Below, one piece after another: positions 1 to 7,019 of a stretch of 8,997 nt of DNA (position 1 is the stretch's first letter; every line of letters starts with the position of its first letter). Source of the stretch: Anaerolineales bacterium (GTDB taxonomy: Bacteria > Chloroflexota > Anaerolineae > Anaerolineales > E44-bin32). Where the stretch lies: positions 5,524-14,520 of the forward strand of contig WVZH01000545.1 of assembly GCA_011772595.1 (NCBI GenBank). The letters run 5' to 3'. Under the pieces are notes generated by a model that was given only the letters and a program-made list of their open reading frames with translations, was not told where the DNA came from and did no database searches. Made by a program: the position numbers and the translations under genes.

Positions 1-608
1 ACCGTGTTCGCCGGTCCTTTTGTCGTGAAATGATGATCCACTCCAATCAGGATGACCTGCTCAAAGCCCATGTGGTAAGCGAGCTGAAGGGACACGTATG
101 TTACAGTGTTTCCTTCATAGACTCTTCCCGATACATCACCCGAAAACGTCTCTGGAAGCGTGTAATCCGTATCAAGGAAAATTGTTTCTGGGTCGTCTTT
201 CATCCACTTGCGGGCTCGCCAGGTAACGAACTTCGGTACCGATAAAGACTTCAATTCCTCGGCGCATTGTTCGATGACCAAGGTATTGCTAGCTACGAGA
301 AATGTGCTCGTAAAACCCAGTTCAGGGAATAACAGATAAAAACGATTGGCACCAAACGTAATTTCATCCCTAAGTAAGTTTAGGTCGGTCTTCCGCAAAC
401 TGGGACCGTTCCCGATCACAAAGCAGCGTTGTCCCTTGTACCGATCGCGGTATGCGCGCAATCTCCCCGCATCGTCGCGAAGTCGAAGACTGACGGCTGA
501 GGCCAGCTGATGCCTGCCACGGTTGTACCAAAACCAATATAGATCGGAGGCCGGTCGCCAAATGAACTTCGGTGTGATCTTTTTTAAGAAGGATCTAACA
601 GAAGGCAT
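1..608 (-). CDS. DUF115/MptE-like protein, candidate sialyltransferase-fold glycosyltransferase, 3' end beyond the window
   Basis: A minus-strand frame is open from ATG at 608 to the window edge (202 full codons, no stop). The N-terminus is MPSVRSFLKKITPKF, a basic leader, then a segment rich in aromatic and basic residues (about 15-62). The core begins with FVIGNGPSL (63-71) and continues with TFGANRFYLLFPELGF and VASNTLVIEQ, and then VTYVSLQLAYHMGF and ILIGVDHHF (about 186-194). This order is typical of the DUF115/MAF_flag10/MptE-like family and shares its GNGPSL and G(V/I)D elements with GT42 sialyltransferases such as Cst-II. Maf proteins of this family transfer nonulosonic acids to flagellin. 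The start is fixed by an in-frame TGA upstream with no other start codon between; a GGTGAG tract lies 6 bases before it. The gene is 59 bases after the GT-B-like gene. Membership is clear; activity is inferred. The C-terminal part, with any catalytic His, is not visible. Confidence 0.85.
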   Translation of the reverse strand, partial: MPSVRSFLKKITPKFIWRPASDLYWFWYNRGRHQLASAVSLRLRDDAGRLRAYRDRYKGQRCFVIGNGPSLRKTDLNLLRDEITFGANRFYLLFPELGFTSTFLVASNTLVIEQCAEELKSLSVPKFVTWRARKWMKDDPETIFLDTDYTLPETFSGDVSGRVYEGNTVTYVSLQLAYHMGFEQVILIGVDHHFTTKGPANT

Positions 609-667
609 TCCGATCTCACCATTTACATCGACAAACTTCTGGTTTGATTTTCATAATAACCACTCAA

Positions 668-2347
668 CTAGGACGAGATACTCTCTTCACTTCCAGCACG
701 GTGACGCTTGCTCACGTCGTTGCGATCGTAAAACATCTCCTTATTCCCCAGGATTCCGTCCCTGACAATCTTGATTTCCAGACATCGATCGGGATGCAGA
801 TCCAACGGATTGAAATCCGCTAGTTCGACGTATCCAGGAAATTTCGGATGGGCTCGTAGAAACGGTGAGAAATCCAACGAAGACATGAAATGTTGAATGT
901 AGGAAAATTTCCTGGCCTCAGCGATAAAAGCTTGGGGCGGCCTTGGATCATCTTGTGTCAGGAATGAATCTGCCAGACGGAAGTACTCTTCAACCTCCTG
1001 TGGAAAGTAGACCGTGGGATAGCGCGAATACCTCGAAGCGCCACCGCAAAGCACGACGCGATTGAGAAGTGTGCCCTCTAATCCGATGGAGGAATTGTAA
1101 ACAAACACAAGTTTCGACCGACGGATCAAATCGTAGGAGCTGATGAACTTCCTAGACGGGACGAAATTAATGTTCGCACGCTCCAATGCACCGTCTTCAC
1201 GTAGAAAATTCTCGACCGTCTCTTGTGCTTCCTTTCCAGGACGCAATTCATCGGGGTGGGCGCGGATAACAAATAACGTCTCAGGGTGTCGGCTTGCGTA
1301 ATCCACCACCCGACCCAACCAATCGAACATATCAGGAAACACCTCGTTGGAGTGAACCTGACTGGTGTCGAAGATGACGTTGGTGAAAACTGCAATGGTT
1401 TGTTCAAAGCGAGCCATCTTCGCGAGCGTGGCCCCATCCAGACCGTGCATTTCAGGCCAGAAACGAACACCGGCCATGGAAAAATCCCCTTGAAATCGTT
1501 GGGAGAGGTACTCGTCGAGCAGCACTTCTTCACCGGACGCAAGCGAGAATTCTTCCGCAATATCGATAGGATATGCCGTGGCCTCCCCGTGCGTGAAAAA
1601 TGCTGAAAAAGGCTGAACGCCAACCTCATGGGTAATGACAGGGATCCCCCTACGAAGCACTACCTGACGAGCGACCGCTTCCGGAAAAGTGACTCCATTG
1701 AAAACCACCACAGCTTGAGGTGGTGAACGCTCAAGCAAACTTTCGAAGGCGCGCGCGATATGCATCGCCGCTCGAAGGTATTTTTTGTAGAGCGACCTAA
1801 CCTCCTGGGTATCAGGTATGTTGATACGTCGCAGCGCCCAGGACAGAGAAGGAAAGCACAACTCACCAAGCTTTAAACCGTCGACTTCTACTTGACGAAG
1901 CGATTCGAATGACTGGTGTTCATTTAAAGTGGGAAAGGATTGCCAGCCGTCTTTGGGAGTTTCAAGTTCCCATCTGATTCCTTCAGGGTACAGTTGCCGA
2001 CTGAGGCGCGTGCACCACCCACACGGTGGCGGAGCTTTTAGGCGGGTGCGTTTCGTCCCCAATGTGCATTGTTCCATCCCCGCCATGCAAACGAAATGGC
2101 GCACAGGCACACCAGCCAAACGTAATCCCCACGAAAGTAGCAGGCTGTACGCTGCGTTCTGGCTTAAGCCCCATGTTCGTGTGGAAGCGTTGAAGATGAG
2201 GACGGGCCGATCTCCAACCTGTGGTTGTGGCTCGTTCTCCGCCACCACACGCTCTATAGCACGGAGTTTCGGGCCATGACGATGGGATTCCAACCAACAA
2301 CGTGTGAGAAACTCAGCTGTGCGCATCCAGCGGACGGGTGTGATCAT
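668..2347 (-). CDS. GT-B-like surface-carbohydrate transferase with a four-cysteine motif
   Basis: Soluble protein of 559 residues, probably a cytoplasmic glycosyltransferase of surface or capsule polysaccharide synthesis. The C-terminal half looks like the nucleotide-sugar-binding half of a GT-B enzyme: FTNVIFDTSQVHSNEVF (321-337), HP in IRAHPDE (361-367), SSYDLIRRSKLVFVYNSS (403-420) and IGLEG with Glu424, followed by a LLNRVVLCGG strand. An HP motif followed by a serine pair and Glu is also seen in KpsC/KpsS Kdo transferases and GT-B sialyltransferases, which use CMP-activated acids. The N-terminal half has alternating alpha/beta pattern (VLIFNAS, VVVFNGVTF, VITHEVG) and four cysteines, Cys87, Cys94, Cys109 and Cys112. 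The ATG directly follows the synthase TAG with no spacer and has a GGGGGA tract just upstream, so coupled translation is likely. Transfer of the CMP-nonulosonic acid is my inference; another nucleotide sugar is possible. Confidence 0.72.
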   Translation of the reverse strand: MITPVRWMRTAEFLTRCWLESHRHGPKLRAIERVVAENEPQPQVGDRPVLIFNASTRTWGLSQNAAYSLLLSWGLRLAGVPVRHFVCMAGMEQCTLGTKRTRLKAPPPCGWCTRLSRQLYPEGIRWELETPKDGWQSFPTLNEHQSFESLRQVEVDGLKLGELCFPSLSWALRRINIPDTQEVRSLYKKYLRAAMHIARAFESLLERSPPQAVVVFNGVTFPEAVARQVVLRRGIPVITHEVGVQPFSAFFTHGEATAYPIDIAEEFSLASGEEVLLDEYLSQRFQGDFSMAGVRFWPEMHGLDGATLAKMARFEQTIAVFTNVIFDTSQVHSNEVFPDMFDWLGRVVDYASRHPETLFVIRAHPDELRPGKEAQETVENFLREDGALERANINFVPSRKFISSYDLIRRSKLVFVYNSSIGLEGTLLNRVVLCGGASRYSRYPTVYFPQEVEEYFRLADSFLTQDDPRPPQAFIAEARKFSYIQHFMSSLDFSPFLRAHPKFPGYVELADFNPLDLHPDRCLEIKIVRDGILGNKEMFYDRNDVSKRHRAGSEESISS

Positions 2348-3223
2348 CTATCCCCCGACACGCCTCAACCTGCGTAAAGACCCCTGCTCGGATTCGTAAA
2401 CCTGCTTGACGCCATCCCCTAGTGCCTCCTCCGTGACCCGGATGTACTTGACCAAACGCCGGAAGCCTCCCGGCTCCACTGAGGCTGCCTGATCCGTTCC
2501 CCACAGGGCGCGATCTAAGGTGATGTGACGTTCGACCAAACAAGCTCCCAGAGCTACGGCCACTACGGAAGGCACCAAGCCTACTTCGTGCCCTGAATAA
2601 CCGATGGGGCATGGAAAGCTCTCCCGCAACGTCGCGATCATTTTCAGGTTTAGCTCATTTGGATCACAAGGATAAGCACTGGTAGAGTGTGTGATGAGCA
2701 AGTTCTCCACACCCAAGATCTCAACTGCGGCGCTAATTTGCTCCATCGTCGACATGCCGGTCGACAAGATGACAGGGCGTCCTGTATTACGCACGCGCTT
2801 CAAGAGAGCATGATCCGTCAAGGAGGCAGAGGGGATCTTGTAACAAACCGGCTCATAAGTCTCCAAAAACTCGACCGAGGGTTCATCCCATGCAGAGGCA
2901 AACCAGGTGATGCCCTTCTCTCGACAATATTCATCAATGTGTCGGTACTCTTCCTCACCGAACTCCACACGATGCCGATAGTCCAGATAGGATATGTAAC
3001 CCCAAGGGGTACTACGCATCTGGTTTTGCTGCTCTTGAGGCACGCACAACTCTGGTGTTCGCTTTTGAAATTTGACCGCATCGACTCCAGCATCAATAGC
3101 GGAATCGATCAAAATTTTAGCAAGCTCCAGATCACCGTTGTGATTGATGCCGATCTCCGCAACAATATATGTAGGCCGGCCTTCTCCAATCCATTGGTCT
3201 CCAACCTGTATTTCCTTAGGCAT
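2348..3223 (-). CDS. neuB: NeuB/LegI-type nonulosonic acid synthase without a SAF domain
   Basis: Cytosolic phosphoenolpyruvate-dependent synthase of 291 residues that condenses PEP with an N-acylated hexosamine, or its 6-phosphate, to give a nine-carbon acid. TIM-barrel motifs are complete: AEIGINHNGD (22-31), AVKFQKR with Lys51, WFASAWD in place of the usual strand-4 motif, KIPSASLT, ILSTGMS, THSTSAYP, GYSGHE and ERHITLD. The last two carry the His residues that bind the metal in Neisseria NeuB. Typical NeuB proteins have about 340 residues and end in a SAF (antifreeze-like) domain; this one stops right after the barrel with an in-frame TAG. The following gene does not encode a SAF domain. 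An upstream ATG at 3238 has no binding site, whereas GAGGA at 3232-3236 is 8 bases ahead of the ATG at 3223, so I use 3223. The gene overlaps the cytidylyltransferase by 8 bases. Sialic, legionaminic or KDN-type product cannot be told apart. The gene symbol names the family. Confidence 0.92.
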   Translation of the reverse strand: MPKEIQVGDQWIGEGRPTYIVAEIGINHNGDLELAKILIDSAIDAGVDAVKFQKRTPELCVPQEQQNQMRSTPWGYISYLDYRHRVEFGEEEYRHIDEYCREKGITWFASAWDEPSVEFLETYEPVCYKIPSASLTDHALLKRVRNTGRPVILSTGMSTMEQISAAVEILGVENLLITHSTSAYPCDPNELNLKMIATLRESFPCPIGYSGHEVGLVPSVVAVALGACLVERHITLDRALWGTDQAASVEPGGFRRLVKYIRVTEEALGDGVKQVYESEQGSLRRLRRVGG

Positions 3224-4454
3224 ATTCGCTTTCCTCATCCATTTGTTTTAATAGTAGATCGCATAACTCACGTACAGCCCCACGCCCGCCCTTCTTGGTG
3301 AGAATTAGATCGGCCCTGGCACGCGCTTGTGGATGAGCATCGGCAACCACAATCGCACAGGCCACCAATGGGAAACACGGCACATCGTTGACGTCGTTGC
3401 CCAGGAAGATTACGCGTGCAGGATCGATTTTTCGATCGCTCAAGAGCTTTTCTAAGGCAACACCTTTATCCTCAAGACCATGTACCACCGGTATGCCTAG
3501 TTTCCTACAGCGCGCCGCTACGACTGGGTTCTTCTCCGTTGACAGTACTACCACCTCGATGCCACGCTCCTGCAACCTGGCGAGCCCCCAGCCGTCGCTG
3601 CGATTTGCAACCACCCACTCACGACCCTCCGCATCCACCCAAACGAGGTTGTCCGTCATCACCCCGTCAAAATCCAGGACGACAAGGGCAACCTTTTCCG
3701 GTAGCGTTCTCGGCTTGCGACCAGGGAACACGGCATCCAGATCGCCGTTCAGCAGGAGCCATTCCGCACGCCTCCAATCCCGAAGCGTGTCGATGTCGAC
3801 TGTGTACCTCGCATCGAGAATCAGCGGCATGATGACATCACCGCTCATGGATCCCTTATCAAGCAGCACGCTCGTCCGAATGACATCGATGTGGCCAGTC
3901 TGCCAATAGGTTGCAGGCAGCTTTTGCCTCGGCATATTGAATGGCTCCTCAAGATCATCAAGGAGCAAAGGCTCCATACGTCCCTCATGGTTGACGCGCC
4001 ACATTTTGTAAGGGTTCTGTCCACTCGGAACCACGCCTCGAACGGAATCCACTTCAGGTCGTGCGCGTAGAATCTCAATTGCGCGATCGACACAATCCGG
4101 CGGGCGAACTGGGGAGGTAGGCCTCAATTGGACCACCATCTCGGGTTCATAATTCTCCTGCTCTTTCAACCACTGGAGGGCATGCACGAATACCGGCAAA
4201 TCCGGGGTGTCATCGGTTGCTAGTTCGGAAGGACGTAAAAAAGGCGTCTCGGCGCCATAATCGCGCGCAACCTCAGCGAATTCCTCATCGTCAGTAGAGA
4301 CGATCACTCGCGTGACCGCTTCAGCCTGTAACCCGGCCGCCACGCTATATGCTAAAAGCGGGTGACCAGCGAATAGGCGAATATTCTTGCGCGGGATCGA
4401 TTTCGATCCGGCACGTGCCGGGATAATCGCCAACACTTCTGGTCGTGTTACCAC
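3216..4454 (-). CDS. neuA: CMP-nonulosonate cytidylyltransferase fused to a KdsC-type HAD phosphatase
   Basis: Two-domain cytosolic enzyme of about 412 residues. Residues 1-240 form a CMP-sialate/legionaminate synthetase: CTP-binding IPARAGSKSIPRKN at about 10-23, VSTDDEEFA near 50, LRPTSPVR near 112, and VDID near 218, which supplies a metal ligand. Residues from about 255 form a KdsC-like HAD phosphatase with all catalytic motifs kept: DFDGVMTD with Asp261 and Asp263, Ser305 in LSTE, Lys330 in EDKG, and GNDVND with Asp354 and Asp357. The C-terminal KKGGRGAVRE is typical of KDO-8-phosphate phosphatases. A longer reading starts at a GTG at 4463, but GGAGG at 4464-4468 touches that codon and is 9 bases from the GTG at 4454, so I prefer 4454. 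It overlaps the SDR gene by 7 bases and the synthase gene by 8. It activates the acid as CMP-sugar, and the HAD part may dephosphorylate a 9-phosphate intermediate. The gene symbol names the family only. Confidence 0.9.
   Translation of the reverse strand: MVTRPEVLAIIPARAGSKSIPRKNIRLFAGHPLLAYSVAAGLQAEAVTRVIVSTDDEEFAEVARDYGAETPFLRPSELATDDTPDLPVFVHALQWLKEQENYEPEMVVQLRPTSPVRPPDCVDRAIEILRARPEVDSVRGVVPSGQNPYKMWRVNHEGRMEPLLLDDLEEPFNMPRQKLPATYWQTGHIDVIRTSVLLDKGSMSGDVIMPLILDARYTVDIDTLRDWRRAEWLLLNGDLDAVFPGRKPRTLPEKVALVVLDFDGVMTDNLVWVDAEGREWVVANRSDGWGLARLQERGIEVVVLSTEKNPVVAARCRKLGIPVVHGLEDKGVALEKLLSDRKIDPARVIFLGNDVNDVPCFPLVACAIVVADAHPQARARADLILTKKGGRGAVRELCDLLLKQMDEESEYA
3232..3236 (-). promoter_or_regulatory. 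Ribosome binding site that sets the synthase start
   Basis: On the minus strand this reads GAGGA, 8 bases before the ATG at 3223 and inside the 3' end of the cytidylyltransferase gene. The alternative ATG at 3238 overlaps this region and has no purine-rich tract before it. Confidence 0.55.
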
Positions 4455-5269
4455 GCCGTCCACCCTCCATCCACTACCAGGTTGGCACCGGTCATGTAAG
4501 ACGAAGCATCCGAAGCAAGGAAAAGCAAGGCGGCGTTCAACTCAGAACGGTCTGCCATCCTACCGAGCATCGTACGGGCGGCATATTGCTCCACAAACAG
4601 CTCGTCGTGCTCATTGAAAACCCCTCCCGGCGTTAAAGCATTCACACGAATGTTCTTCCCTGCATAGTATCCCGCCAGGTAGCGAGTCAGACCCAGCACC
4701 CCGGCTTTGGTGACAGTGTAGTAGACGGGTTTGAACTCGACTGGCTTTCCGGGCCGCTGATAGATGCGTTGATCTGGAGAAACCAGACCATAGATCGAGC
4801 AGATATTGACGATCACACCGCCACCTTGTGCGAGCATGGGTCGTACGACAGCCTGTGTGGTAAGGAACAGGCCAGTAAGATTGACCTTCAAAGCCTCATT
4901 CCATGTATCCACCGGATAATCTTCAAACGTACTCGCGTGCTCACCCTGATGATCCATGTCGAATTTGGGATCGAGCGCAGCGCTGTTCACAAGGATATCC
5001 AACGTGTCGAAGCGCTCCAACGCCTCCTTTACCATGGCCGTGACAGACTTGGGCTCGCTTACGTCGACTGTCACTGCATGGACATCATAGCCGTCCTTCG
5101 ACATCGCTTGCGCCAAGTGCCCATTTCCCTCACTGTCGAGGTCCGCGAGCACGACACTGGCACCAGCTTCCGCCAGCGTTCGGCAAAACTCGGAACCGAG
5201 TAAGCCGGCCGATCCTGTCACAACGGCCACCCTTCCGGTCAGATCAAACATCGTGGGTAATTCAGGCAT
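4448..5269 (-). CDS. Short-chain dehydrogenase/reductase resembling PtmA of legionaminic acid loci
   Basis: Soluble NAD(P)-dependent SDR oxidoreductase of 273 residues, full length for a classical SDR. The cofactor loop TGSAGLLG is at 18-25, and Asp43 after the second strand suggests a preference for NAD(H). Structural NSAA is at 95-98 and Asn130 in KVNLTG. The catalytic residues are Ser158 (NICSIYG), Tyr184 and Lys188 (YTVTK). The C-terminus reads YMTGANLVVDGGW. The long insert around 100-118 and the YYTVTK and YLAGYY segments resemble PtmA from Campylobacter, an SDR needed for legionaminic acid glycans; that match is from memory, not a search. The start at 5269 has only a weak binding site, and an internal ATG at 5251 is possible but no better supported. 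The stop TAA overlaps the start of the cytidylyltransferase gene, so the two are probably translated together. The substrate is inferred to be a sugar precursor of the nonulosonic acid. Confidence 0.85.
   Translation of the reverse strand: MPELPTMFDLTGRVAVVTGSAGLLGSEFCRTLAEAGASVVLADLDSEGNGHLAQAMSKDGYDVHAVTVDVSEPKSVTAMVKEALERFDTLDILVNSAALDPKFDMDHQGEHASTFEDYPVDTWNEALKVNLTGLFLTTQAVVRPMLAQGGGVIVNICSIYGLVSPDQRIYQRPGKPVEFKPVYYTVTKAGVLGLTRYLAGYYAGKNIRVNALTPGGVFNEHDELFVEQYAARTMLGRMADRSELNAALLFLASDASSYMTGANLVVDGGWTAW
4464..4468 (-). promoter_or_regulatory. Ribosome binding site that sets the cytidylyltransferase start
   Basis: On the minus strand this reads GGAGG, inside the last codons of the upstream SDR gene. 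It is directly adjacent to the GTG at 4463, which is too close for initiation, and 9 bases from the GTG at 4454, which is a normal spacing. It supports the shorter start and translational coupling of the two genes. Confidence 0.6.
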
Positions 5270-5423
5270 CTTCTGTCGTCCAACGATCCGTCGCCTGCAG
5301 CGACGTTCATCTCCGATATCTTGCCAATAGGATCCTAGAATTCCAGTGGTCCAGACTCGAGAGAAGACCTTTACCCATCCCTCCAGACCATGGCACGGGA
5401 AAGGAATTGACCCTCACCAGTCC
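5270..5423 (-). other. Non-coding gap ahead of the SDR-cytidylyltransferase-synthase run
   Basis: This is a 154-base gap, the longest in the window, and the natural place for a promoter for the nonulosonic acid genes. I find no convincing -35/-10 pair. The only structure is a short hairpin at 5290-5304 (5-base arms GTCGC/GCGAC, 5-base loop) near the SDR start. It has no U-rich tail, so it is not an intrinsic terminator. The downstream genes may therefore be transcribed by read-through from the membrane transferase gene. Confidence 0.4.
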
Positions 5424-7004
5424 TCAAGGCAGCGTATAAAGCTTGACCATATTAAGAATTTGTACCGGCACAACATCAAGCTGCTCCACAACTTTTCTTG
5501 CGTTGTCATCCAATTCCCCGTAACCAAAAATAATCAGCACCCCGTCCTCGGACAGCCGCTCACGTGCGATCGAAATCTGTTCTGGGAAATCCTCCCTTTC
5601 TTCGAGATTATTGGGATTGAAACTAACGGGTATCATATACGCCGTCCGGCCCGAGAGTATGTATGCCAGTTCGGTATTGTTCGTGATGATAGTCTGTGTG
5701 GGTTCAATAGCCTGCAGTGCTTGAATCTCTTCTGTCCAAAACATCTTAGCCGTGACATATCCTAAGGTAAGCTCAGGATCAAGGATGAGTTTCGCGGTCC
5801 TTTGAGCGTATAACAGGATCAGGGCCACGCTGAGGGTAGCAATGCCTATGCGCGATAACGAGACCAACTTTGTCCCCTCGAGGAGACGACTCACCCAAGA
5901 GGCGAACAGCATAACGATCATAATGAAGACCGGCGCGAGATAGCGAGAAACGGCTCCCGGTGTGGTTCCGGCGTCAAGAAACATCGAATTCAAGACTAAA
6001 ACCATAAGATAGCTGAAGATATTAATCAACAAGATCCAGGGCAAGTCCAAATAAGAACCGCTCGGCGAGGCATTTTTCCAATTCTTAGACCTAATCCTGG
6101 GAATAAGTACAAGAAGAGCGCCAAGAATGAAGATCCCAATGGAAAGGAGTAAGCGATAACGAATACGAGGTAAGTCAAACTGCACAGGGACCAACCAAGA
6201 TGCAATTTCTTCTGCGTACTGACGCAACAAATCCCCTCGCATCGGATGGAAGATCAAGGATCGATTTGCCAGGGTTCCAGCAACACGTGCGTTCCTCCCA
6301 AACCAGATGACAATCGGTGTGATGCCCAAGACCGAGAAAAGGATCACATGAACAAGACGTCGTCTCCATTCCGCTTTGCTCAAGACGAGAATCGATAGAG
6401 CGCCTGCCCCCACCAATCCCAACCCGACATAGCGCGTCAAGGAAGCTAACCCCGATAAAATGGCTGTCCCTACAAGTATCCAAGGATTTTCTCTGTCAAG
6501 GTACACGGCCATCCCGAGGATGGTCAAAAGCATCATGAAGATGTACAGTGCCTCGGCCATGGCCCATCCAAAAATCTGTACCAATGTGTAGGGCGTCAAA
6601 ATCATCAAACACGCAATGATCGAAGCCCATATTGATCGCGTATGGCGATAGAGCATGTACCCACATAGGAAAAGCGTCAAAGCAAATAACAGCGCATTTA
6701 AGAGTCTTGCCAACTCGAAGAGATCCACACCGGTGAGACCTAGTCCTGCGAGCACCATCGGAAAAAATGGGGGGAAGGCAGTAATGGGGACGATTTCACC
6801 CCCTCCGGATTTGTAGCTATAGCCGTTACCGAGGAGAAGATTTTCCGCCCCTACAACATAGCGCACAGCATCCCCTCCCACACCCGCACCGAAGCGCGTG
6901 TATAGAAGGACCAACACAAGTCCCAGAACGGCAATCAGTATGAGTGGCATCCAAGTGGTAAAGCGCCGCAAACTCTGACGACCCGAACTTACGACCAAGG
7001 TCAT
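5424..7004 (-). CDS. Polytopic membrane glycosyltransferase, GT-C (GT39/ArnT-like) type
   Basis: Integral membrane protein of about 526 residues with roughly eleven hydrophobic segments, the first at about residues 18-35. It then has a soluble C-terminal region of about 100 residues, probably outside the cytoplasm. The first external loop holds GGDAVRYV with Asp45, where GT-C transferases place their catalytic acidic residue. A GNGYSY motif and an AFPPFFP motif just before the second membrane segment follow, as in GT39/ArnT-like proteins that use polyprenyl-phosphate sugars. The frame also offers a TTG at 7028, but a strong GGAGGA at 7014-7019 sits 9 bases before the ATG at 7004, so I chose the ATG. 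The gene is preceded by a possible extended -10 promoter and followed by a 154-base gap. It may modify a lipid-linked or exported glycan. Donor and acceptor are unknown, and an uncharacterised membrane protein without transferase activity is not excluded. Confidence 0.75.
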   Translation of the reverse strand: MTLVVSSGRQSLRRFTTWMPLILIAVLGLVLVLLYTRFGAGVGGDAVRYVVGAENLLLGNGYSYKSGGGEIVPITAFPPFFPMVLAGLGLTGVDLFELARLLNALLFALTLFLCGYMLYRHTRSIWASIIACLMILTPYTLVQIFGWAMAEALYIFMMLLTILGMAVYLDRENPWILVGTAILSGLASLTRYVGLGLVGAGALSILVLSKAEWRRRLVHVILFSVLGITPIVIWFGRNARVAGTLANRSLIFHPMRGDLLRQYAEEIASWLVPVQFDLPRIRYRLLLSIGIFILGALLVLIPRIRSKNWKNASPSGSYLDLPWILLINIFSYLMVLVLNSMFLDAGTTPGAVSRYLAPVFIMIVMLFASWVSRLLEGTKLVSLSRIGIATLSVALILLYAQRTAKLILDPELTLGYVTAKMFWTEEIQALQAIEPTQTIITNNTELAYILSGRTAYMIPVSFNPNNLEEREDFPEQISIARERLSEDGVLIIFGYGELDDNARKVVEQLDVVPVQILNMVKLYTLP

Positions 7005-7013
7005 GATTCCTTG

Positions 7014-7019
7014 TCCTCC
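7014..7019 (-). promoter_or_regulatory. Strong ribosome binding site that sets the start of the membrane transferase gene
   Basis: On the minus strand this reads GGAGGA and lies 9 bases ahead of the ATG at 7004. An in-frame TTG at 7028 lies upstream of this site and has no comparable purine tract, so the ATG is the better start. Confidence 0.7.

Noticed and set aside
30..245. 71-codon plus-strand open frame.
   Set aside because: Antisense to the DUF115-like coding region; the protein is not recognisable and has no credible binding site.
370..561. 63-codon minus-strand open frame inside the left-edge gene.
   Set aside because: It is a shadow in another frame of the DUF115-like gene, whose frame is open over the whole interval and encodes recognisable family motifs.
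2687..3301. 204-codon plus-strand open frame opposite the synthase gene.
   Set aside because: The minus-strand frame encodes a fully motif-supported NeuB-type enzyme over the same bases; the antisense protein has no recognisable domain.
3388..3909. 173-codon plus-strand open frame opposite the HAD and cytidylyltransferase region.
   Set aside because: It has low-complexity composition rich in Ser, Thr, Arg and Pro, typical of an antisense shadow, and lies opposite intact catalytic motifs.
4396..4421. Two adjacent inverted repeats on the plus strand: gatcga-tt-tcgatc (4396-4409) and a perfect 14-base palindrome (4408-4421).
   Set aside because: They fall in the conserved CTP-binding motif IPARAGSKSI of the cytidylyltransferase, so the codons for those residues explain the symmetry. 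There is no reason to call an operator.
5290..5304. GTCGC/GCGAC hairpin in the gap before the SDR gene.
   Set aside because: It is short, has no T-run after it, and could arise by chance; mentioned only as gap content.
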